NCBI GenBank assembly: GCA_029932835.1
Contig: JAOZPI010000029.1
Span: 1 to 11,283 of the forward strand
Source of the DNA: an archaeon
GTDB taxonomy: Archaea > Altiarchaeota > Altiarchaeia > JAFGQM01
DNA length: 11,283 bases
Direction: 5' to 3'
In this document: positions 7,399 to 11,283 of the stretch, one piece after another
How the letters are laid out: each line of letters starts with the position of its first letter
How positions within the stretch are numbered: position 1 is the first letter of the stretch
Program-made: the position numbers and the translations under genes
Notes under the pieces: model-generated
The model's database searches: none
What the model saw: only the letters and a program-made list of their open reading frames with translations
Told to the model about the DNA's origin: nothing

Positions 7399-8283
7399 AT
7401 GAACCCCCTTGAGACAGCTAAGAAGATCAAGTCAATGGAGATTCGGGGAGCACTGGAAATAGCTTTAGCTGCGGTTGAATCTCTGAGGGACTATACAAAG
7501 GGCTACAGGGGATCTACTTTTATAAGGGATTTAGAGAAACAGGCGTCTCTCCTAAAAAAATCACGACCAACTGCGGTTTCTCTACCAAACGCAGTAGACT
7601 ATGTCTTATACCTAGCCAAACACCACGACAGGCAAGAGCTGCCCGAGTTGATAGACAAATTTATGAAGGAACAGAGGGAGGCCTTATTCAAACTTTCTAA
7701 AATAGGTGCAAAGAGGATTGAGGACGGAGATATAATCCTCACGCACTGTAACTCAACTGCTGTCCTAGAGACCATAAGAGAAGCTGCAAAAACAAAGCGG
7801 ATCCACGTTATATGCACAGAGACACGCCCAAGGAATCAGGGATACTTGACAGCATCTTATCTGGCAAAGCATAAGATACCAGTCACGCTTATCCTTGATT
7901 CTGCAGTGAGGAGCGCCATAGAACATTTTGGTGTGAAAAAGATACTTATCGGTGCTGATACTGTGGCTGCGAATGGTGCGGTGGCGAACAAAATTGGGAC
8001 CTCCCAAATTGCTTCCATTGCGCACGAATTCAACATTCCCTTCATGGTAGCAACAGAGACCATAAAATTTTCTCCACAGACCTTTTTGGGGAACCTCATC
8101 GAAATAGAGGAGAGGGAGCATACTGAGATCCGTCCAAAGATGAGGGGCGTGACAATGTGGAACCCTGCTTTTGATTTTACGCCGCCGGAGTACATAGACA
8201 TAATAATAACTGAAGACGGGATAATATCCCCCCACATGGCATACACTATACTAAAAGAGAAGTTTGGATGGGAGTTGAAATGA
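7399..8283 (+). CDS. Ribose-1,5-bisphosphate isomerase
   Basis: This enzyme converts alpha-ribose-1,5-bisphosphate to ribulose-1,5-bisphosphate, the middle step of archaeal AMP degradation. The 294-residue protein belongs to the eIF2B-alpha/MtnA-like family. An N-terminal helical region (MEIRGALEIALAAVESL, 13-29) leads into a Rossmann-like domain with ILTHCNST (Cys117), TETRPRNQG and IGADTVAANGAVANKIGT (Asp187). Cys117 and Asp187 correspond to the Cys and Asp described as catalytic in the Thermococcus kodakarensis isomerase (from memory). Co-location with RuBisCO and AMP phosphorylase decides for this function over eIF2B-like or methylthioribose-phosphate isomerase paralogues. ATG at 7399 is chosen; an in-frame GTG at 7393 adds only two residues. 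The stop shares ATGA with the next gene, so this leads a coupled operon. Sometimes annotated as e2b2. Confidence 0.93.
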   Translation: MNPLETAKKIKSMEIRGALEIALAAVESLRDYTKGYRGSTFIRDLEKQASLLKKSRPTAVSLPNAVDYVLYLAKHHDRQELPELIDKFMKEQREALFKLSKIGAKRIEDGDIILTHCNSTAVLETIREAAKTKRIHVICTETRPRNQGYLTASYLAKHKIPVTLILDSAVRSAIEHFGVKKILIGADTVAANGAVANKIGTSQIASIAHEFNIPFMVATETIKFSPQTFLGNLIEIEEREHTEIRPKMRGVTMWNPAFDFTPPEYIDIIITEDGIISPHMAYTILKEKFGWELK

Positions 8284-8807
8284 AGACCATACGAATCTTG
8301 ATAGACCATTCCATTGACGCCTTGAAGAGGAAGGACGCACTGGCTTTGAGGAGAGTTTCCGCTGATGCCCTCTCAGAAGCAGCTATAGAGGGCCACAGGG
8401 AGCTGATCCTACTAGCTCTTGTTGATTATGCCTTGAGTAAAATACTCTCGAAGACCCACTATAGCAACCTCTCTGGGGATTTCTTTACAACTGTGGAGCA
8501 GCACTTTAGAGATGCGAGGGCTGGGGAAAAGGACGACACAATAATGCACTTGGAGCAAATAGAGGATATGGTCATAAAATTGGACAAGGAAAAAGGAAAT
8601 TACGAGGCCAATCTGATAGAAAAGGCAAAGATAAAGAAGGCCTCCAAGCTCTATGAACAGGGCTTCTCGCTCCGCAGAGCGTCTGAAATGACGGGTGCAG
8701 ATCCTGTTGAGGTTCTGAGCTACATCGGAACAAGCAAAATTCACGAGTTCAGGGGCCATGGAAAGAACGCAGAGAGGCTCAGGATAGCAAGGGAGGTGTT
8801 CAAATGA
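8280..8807 (+). CDS. Helical protein with C-terminal UPF0175-like helix-turn-helix; putative partner of the PIN protein
   Basis: The product has 175 residues. Its C-terminal part (about 118-150: ASKLYEQGFSLRRASEMTG then DPVEVLSYIG) resembles the helix-turn-helix of UPF0175 proteins, which are often antitoxin-like partners of DUF3368/PIN proteins. The first 115 residues are an all-helical region I do not recognise, longer than in a simple UPF0175 protein. The start at 8280 is well supported: GGGAG (8270-8274) lies five bases before it, and the ATG overlaps the isomerase stop as ATGA; an ATG at 8268 would place the ribosome site inside the gene. The 3' end overlaps the PIN gene start, again as ATGA. 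Tight coupling to a PIN protein suggests it binds, restrains or directs that nuclease, or autoregulates. The family call is by eye and moderate. Confidence 0.72.
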   Translation: MKTIRILIDHSIDALKRKDALALRRVSADALSEAAIEGHRELILLALVDYALSKILSKTHYSNLSGDFFTTVEQHFRDARAGEKDDTIMHLEQIEDMVIKLDKEKGNYEANLIEKAKIKKASKLYEQGFSLRRASEMTGADPVEVLSYIGTSKIHEFRGHGKNAERLRIAREVFK

Positions 8808-9463
8808 AGCGTATAATATGCGACTCAAGTTCTCTGATATCCCTCTCTATGAATTGTATGCTCCCTCTAATAACGGAGCTATCCCAGAATGTAGATTTTA
8901 TTATAACACAGTGTGTCTATGATGAAATCATCACAAATCCGAGACGAGGTCATCACCACCCCATGGGGCCTCTGAAGTTCAAGGCGCTGGTAGATAATGG
9001 CGTGTTAAAGATAGGGCGCGCGGATAAGAGGAAGACCGAGGATATCCTCAACCTCTCAAATAGCATCTATTACCTCAGGCACAAGCCACTTACTATCATA
9101 CAGCGCGGAGAAGCGGAGGCGCTTGCACTTGCAGAGAAGGGAGAGCCACTCCTGATGGACGAAAGAACGCTCAGGCTTCTGATGGAGAACCCACACGACC
9201 TAAAAACACTCTTGCAATATCGCCTTCACAAGGGGGTAAGCATGAACGATCAAAGGGCTGCCATGTTTCAAAAATATGCAGATGGAGTTCCTGTCATACG
9301 CTCAAGCGAGCTTCTGGCAGTAGCCTATGAAAAAGGCATACTGGAGAAATACTTTTCTGGGGAAAAACACGAACTACTGCACGCTTGCCTTTGGGCTCTC
9401 AAACTGCGTGGATGTTCCCTATCGTCCGAGGATATTGAGGAGTATATGCAGATGGTTGACTGA
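8804..9463 (+). CDS. PIN-domain protein, DUF3368-like, putative ribonuclease
   Basis: This 219-residue protein has the acidic residues expected of a PIN nuclease: Asp7 in IICDSSSLISL, Glu41 in VYDEIITNP, Glu103 in RGEAEALALA, and Asp119 in LLMDERTLRLL. These would bind metal for RNA cleavage. The tail with RSSELLAVAYEKGIL (166-180) and LRGCSLSSEDIEEYM follows the C-terminal layout of DUF3368 proteins, though it is longer, with extra sequence between about 130 and 165 and a His-rich GHHHP (49-53). A strong ribosome site GGGAGGTG (8791-8798) precedes the ATG, which overlaps the previous stop as ATGA. Being second to a UPF0175-like protein matches toxin-antitoxin order. Its place between two AMP-degradation genes hints at a housekeeping RNA-turnover role instead. 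Target RNA is unknown. Confidence 0.82.
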   Translation: MKRIICDSSSLISLSMNCMLPLITELSQNVDFIITQCVYDEIITNPRRGHHHPMGPLKFKALVDNGVLKIGRADKRKTEDILNLSNSIYYLRHKPLTIIQRGEAEALALAEKGEPLLMDERTLRLLMENPHDLKTLLQYRLHKGVSMNDQRAAMFQKYADGVPVIRSSELLAVAYEKGILEKYFSGEKHELLHACLWALKLRGCSLSSEDIEEYMQMVD

Positions 9464-9481
9464 CAAAATCCTCCAAGAGCG

Positions 9482-9511
9482 CATACTCTCACGTTACATA
9501 CTCTCACGTTA
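9482..9511. repeat. Perfect 15-bp tandem direct repeat before rbcL
   Basis: CATACTCTCACGTTA occurs twice back to back (9482-9496 and 9497-9511) with no mismatch. The second copy runs into the TATA-like element of rbcL, covering the usual BRE position. The placement suggests binding sites for an activator or repressor of RuBisCO expression; this is inference. A chance slippage duplication is the alternative. Confidence 0.9.
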
Positions 9512-9545
9512 ATATATTATAACCAATCTTCAAAATATACACAAA
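9510..9545 (+). promoter_or_regulatory. rbcL: rbcL core promoter (TATA box, near-leaderless start)
   Basis: TTAATATATTATAA (9509-9522) is the best TATA box in the window, centred about 28-30 bases before the rbcL ATG at 9546. Transcription should therefore begin within a few bases of the ATG. The absence of any Shine-Dalgarno sequence before this ATG agrees. The gene upstream ends at 9463, so rbcL can be expressed apart from the isomerase-PIN operon. Confidence 0.7.
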
Positions 9546-10799
9546 ATGGCCTACATAGACCCTGATTACGATCCCTCTAATGACGACGTGATCTGTGATT
9601 ACTATATAGATCCAAACGGCATAAGCCTTGAGAAGGCTGCTGAAGCTGTAGCAGCAGAGTCGAGTATAGGCACATGGACAACTCTCACAACTCTTGACGA
9701 AAAAACACGGAGTTCTCTTCAAGCTCGCGTGTTTGATATAGACACGAAAACCCAAAGAGCAAAGATCGCATATCCAATAGACCTCTTTGAGCTTGGCAAC
9801 ATGCCAGATATACTCTCAAGCGTAGCTGGTAACATCTTCGGCATGAAGGCAATTCAAAACCTTCGTCTCCTTGACATCAGATTCCCCAAAAAGATCATAA
9901 AATCCTTTATGGGTCCTCGTTTTGGGATTTCTGGGGTCCGAAAGGCTCTCGGGATCAGGGATCGCCCACTTGTCGGGACCATAATAAAGCCGAAGGTGGG
10001 TCTCGATTATAAGAGGCACGCTAGGGTAGCATATGAGGCATGGGTCGGCGGAATGGATCTGGTTAAGGACGATGAGAATCTCACTAGTCAGACTTTCAAT
10101 CCATTTGAGAAGCGCCTAAAAGAAACTCTAAAAATGAGGGATAAGGCAGAGAGAGAGACTGGAGAAAAAAAGATGTACATGCCGAATGTAACGGCAGAGA
10201 CCATGGAAATGCTAAGGAGAGCAAGATTTGTTAGAGATCACGGTGGCGAGTACGCTATGGTGGATATCCTAACGTGCGGGTTTTCCGGTCTCCAGACACT
10301 CAGAGAGGCAGATTTGGGTTTGATCCTTCACGCTCATCGAGCAGGTCATGCAATGTTTACAAGAAATAAAAATCATGGGATGACTATGCTAACCCTCGCA
10401 AAGATAACAAGAGTGATAGGGTTAGACCAACTCCATATAGGCACCATTGTTGGAAAGATGGAGGGTGGGAAGGATGAGGTTGTGAATATAAAGCGTGAGA
10501 TAACAGAAGACGTTGTGGGAGGTCAAATTTTGGAACAGAAGTGGTATGGTGTAAAGCCTGTTTTTCCGGTATCATCCGGAGGTCTGCATCCGGGACTTGT
10601 TCCAAGCCTTGTTGAATACCTAGGGAGGGACATAATAATACAGGCTGGAGGGGGTTGTCATGGACATCCTGATGGCACCCTTGCTGGAGCAACTGCCATG
10701 AGACAGGCTGTGGATGCTGTGATGGAGGGCATTCCCCTACGCGAGTACTCCAAAACCCACAGGGCGCTCTACAAGGCACTTGAAAAATGGAGCAAATAG
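9546..10799 (+). CDS. rbcL: Form III ribulose-1,5-bisphosphate carboxylase large subunit
   Basis: It adds CO2 to ribulose-1,5-bisphosphate, giving two 3-phosphoglycerates. In archaea this form finishes nucleotide degradation rather than running a Calvin cycle. All key regions are present in 417 residues: AESSIGTWTT (37-46), IIKPKVG (Lys148, Lys150), MDLVKDDENLT with carbamylated Lys174 and metal ligands Asp176 and Glu177, HAHR (His264, Arg265), DQLHIGT (His297), the loop 6 Lys304 in GKMEGG, SSGGLHPG (Ser344) and GGG (368-370). So it should be catalytically active, unlike form IV proteins. From memory it is closest to Methanocaldococcus/Archaeoglobus-type enzymes; HRAG where most have HRAM (Gly267) is a small oddity. 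No small-subunit gene or phosphoribulokinase is nearby. The 3' end overlaps the AMP phosphorylase start by 13 bases. Confidence 0.97.
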   Translation: MAYIDPDYDPSNDDVICDYYIDPNGISLEKAAEAVAAESSIGTWTTLTTLDEKTRSSLQARVFDIDTKTQRAKIAYPIDLFELGNMPDILSSVAGNIFGMKAIQNLRLLDIRFPKKIIKSFMGPRFGISGVRKALGIRDRPLVGTIIKPKVGLDYKRHARVAYEAWVGGMDLVKDDENLTSQTFNPFEKRLKETLKMRDKAERETGEKKMYMPNVTAETMEMLRRARFVRDHGGEYAMVDILTCGFSGLQTLREADLGLILHAHRAGHAMFTRNKNHGMTMLTLAKITRVIGLDQLHIGTIVGKMEGGKDEVVNIKREITEDVVGGQILEQKWYGVKPVFPVSSGGLHPGLVPSLVEYLGRDIIIQAGGGCHGHPDGTLAGATAMRQAVDAVMEGIPLREYSKTHRALYKALEKWSK

Positions 10800-11283
10800 A
10801 AAGGCTAAGGGCTAGGGTGATAGATATTGAGACCGGGAGACCGGTAGTTCTTCTGAACGAAGCAGATGCGAGCAAATTGAGTATCCATGTTGGAGATAGG
10901 GTTTATCTATCAGCTGAGGGGAAGCGCAAGGGGGAGGTAGCGATTGTGGATGTCACAGACACCATGGTCCGTGAGGGGGCTGTCGGAATTTTTGAGGATC
11001 TCTCAAAGAGAGCAAAAATAAAATCCGGAGAGATGGTGAGGGTTCTGCCAAGAGAAAAGCCAGCGTCTGTCTCCTATATCAGAAAAAAGATAGACGGGAA
11101 AGAGCTCTCCAAATCAGAAATTGACGCTATAATTAAAGACATAGCAAGAGAGTCGTTAAGCGATATAGAATTAACCTCCTTTGTAACTGCGTCCTATATT
11201 CACGGATTCTCTAAGAGGGAGGTGGTGTCTCTAACATGGTCAATGGTAAACACAGGCGATCGCCTTGACTTTGATGGCATTAC
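10787..11283 (+). CDS. deoA: AMP phosphorylase, 3'-truncated
   Basis: AMP phosphorylase splits AMP (also CMP and UMP) with phosphate into the free base and ribose-1,5-bisphosphate, supplying the isomerase encoded upstream. Only the first 165 codons of a protein of about 500 residues lie in the window. They read MEQIERLRARVIDIETG. Then come an N-terminal beta-rich domain specific to the archaeal enzyme (VLLNEADASKLSIHVGDRV), a linker, and the helical start of the thymidine-phosphorylase-like domain (SDIELTSFVTASYIHGFS and VNTGDRLDFDG). The ATG overlaps the rbcL end by 13 bases, indicating co-transcription and coupled translation. The substrate-binding and phosphate loops lie beyond the edge, so activity cannot be judged here. 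Confidence 0.93.
   Translation, partial: MEQIERLRARVIDIETGRPVVLLNEADASKLSIHVGDRVYLSAEGKRKGEVAIVDVTDTMVREGAVGIFEDLSKRAKIKSGEMVRVLPREKPASVSYIRKKIDGKELSKSEIDAIIKDIARESLSDIELTSFVTASYIHGFSKREVVSLTWSMVNTGDRLDFDGI

Noticed and set aside
7765..8309. Minus-strand open frames of 156 and 150 codons
   Set aside because: Both are antisense to ribose-1,5-bisphosphate isomerase and have compositions typical of shadow frames.
8280..8640. HEPN-type RNase domain in the helical N-terminus
   Set aside because: It is all-helical, but I could not find a convincing R-x4-6-H motif; left as an unrecognised helical region.
9482..9511. Tandem repeat as a CRISPR or phage attachment site
   Set aside because: There are only two abutting 15-bp copies without spacers, no cas gene, integrase or tRNA nearby, and the position at a promoter explains it better.
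9546..10799. Calvin-cycle (form I/II) or RuBisCO-like (form IV) protein
   Set aside because: Neighbours are the AMP-pathway genes, no small subunit or phosphoribulokinase is present, and every catalytic residue is retained, which excludes form IV.
10384..10875. Minus-strand open frame of 163 codons
   Set aside because: It lies opposite the end of rbcL and the start of AMP phosphorylase, both clear genes; no recognisable protein features.

Overview
The window is archaeal chromosomal DNA. Four observations support this: a small PurL encoded with separate PurS and PurQ subunits; a form III RuBisCO next to ribose-1,5-bisphosphate isomerase and AMP phosphorylase, the archaeal AMP-degradation set; TATA-like boxes about 25-30 bp before operon-leading start codons that lack a Shine-Dalgarno sequence (leaderless style); and clear GGAG-type ribosome sites on internal operon genes. 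Arginine is mostly AGG/AGA and isoleucine is often ATA. From memory, the RuBisCO and PurB look most like euryarchaeal, methanogen-type enzymes, but the lineage cannot be fixed from this sequence alone.

Layout. (1) Bases 2-1471, plus strand: the 3' four-fifths of glmS (amino-sugar synthesis), entering from outside the window. (2) Bases 4959-1516, minus strand: a compact operon purS-purQ-purL followed by a small JAMM/MPN-domain metalloprotease-like gene. PurS, PurQ and PurL together form FGAM synthase, step 4 of purine synthesis. (3) Bases 5029-5469, plus strand: a small basic helical protein of unknown function, divergent from purS and convergent with purB, with the two stop codons overlapping. 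(4) Bases 6809-5466, minus strand: purB, which acts twice in purine synthesis, the second time releasing AMP. (5) Bases 7320-6886, minus strand: a basic coiled-coil protein of unknown function. (6) Bases 7399-9463, plus strand: ribose-1,5-bisphosphate isomerase, then a helical protein with a UPF0175-like helix-turn-helix, then a DUF3368-like PIN-domain protein. These three are joined by two ATGA stop/start overlaps. (7) Bases 9546 to the window end, plus strand: form III RuBisCO with its own promoter, overlapping the start of AMP phosphorylase, which runs off the window.

How the genes fit together: the left and middle parts make purine nucleotides and the right part dismantles nucleoside monophosphates. 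AMP phosphorylase converts AMP to ribose-1,5-bisphosphate, the isomerase converts that to ribulose-1,5-bisphosphate, and RuBisCO converts that plus CO2 to two 3-phosphoglycerates. Embedded in the degradative cluster is a regulator/nuclease-like pair resembling a toxin-antitoxin or RNA-processing module; this is the most interesting unexplained part. Two regulatory candidates also stand out: a perfect 15-bp tandem repeat abutting the RuBisCO TATA box, and an 11-bp word shared by the purS/5029 and purB promoter regions. No tRNA, rRNA, CRISPR array, insertion sequence or broken gene was seen. All intergenic stretches are under 100 bases.
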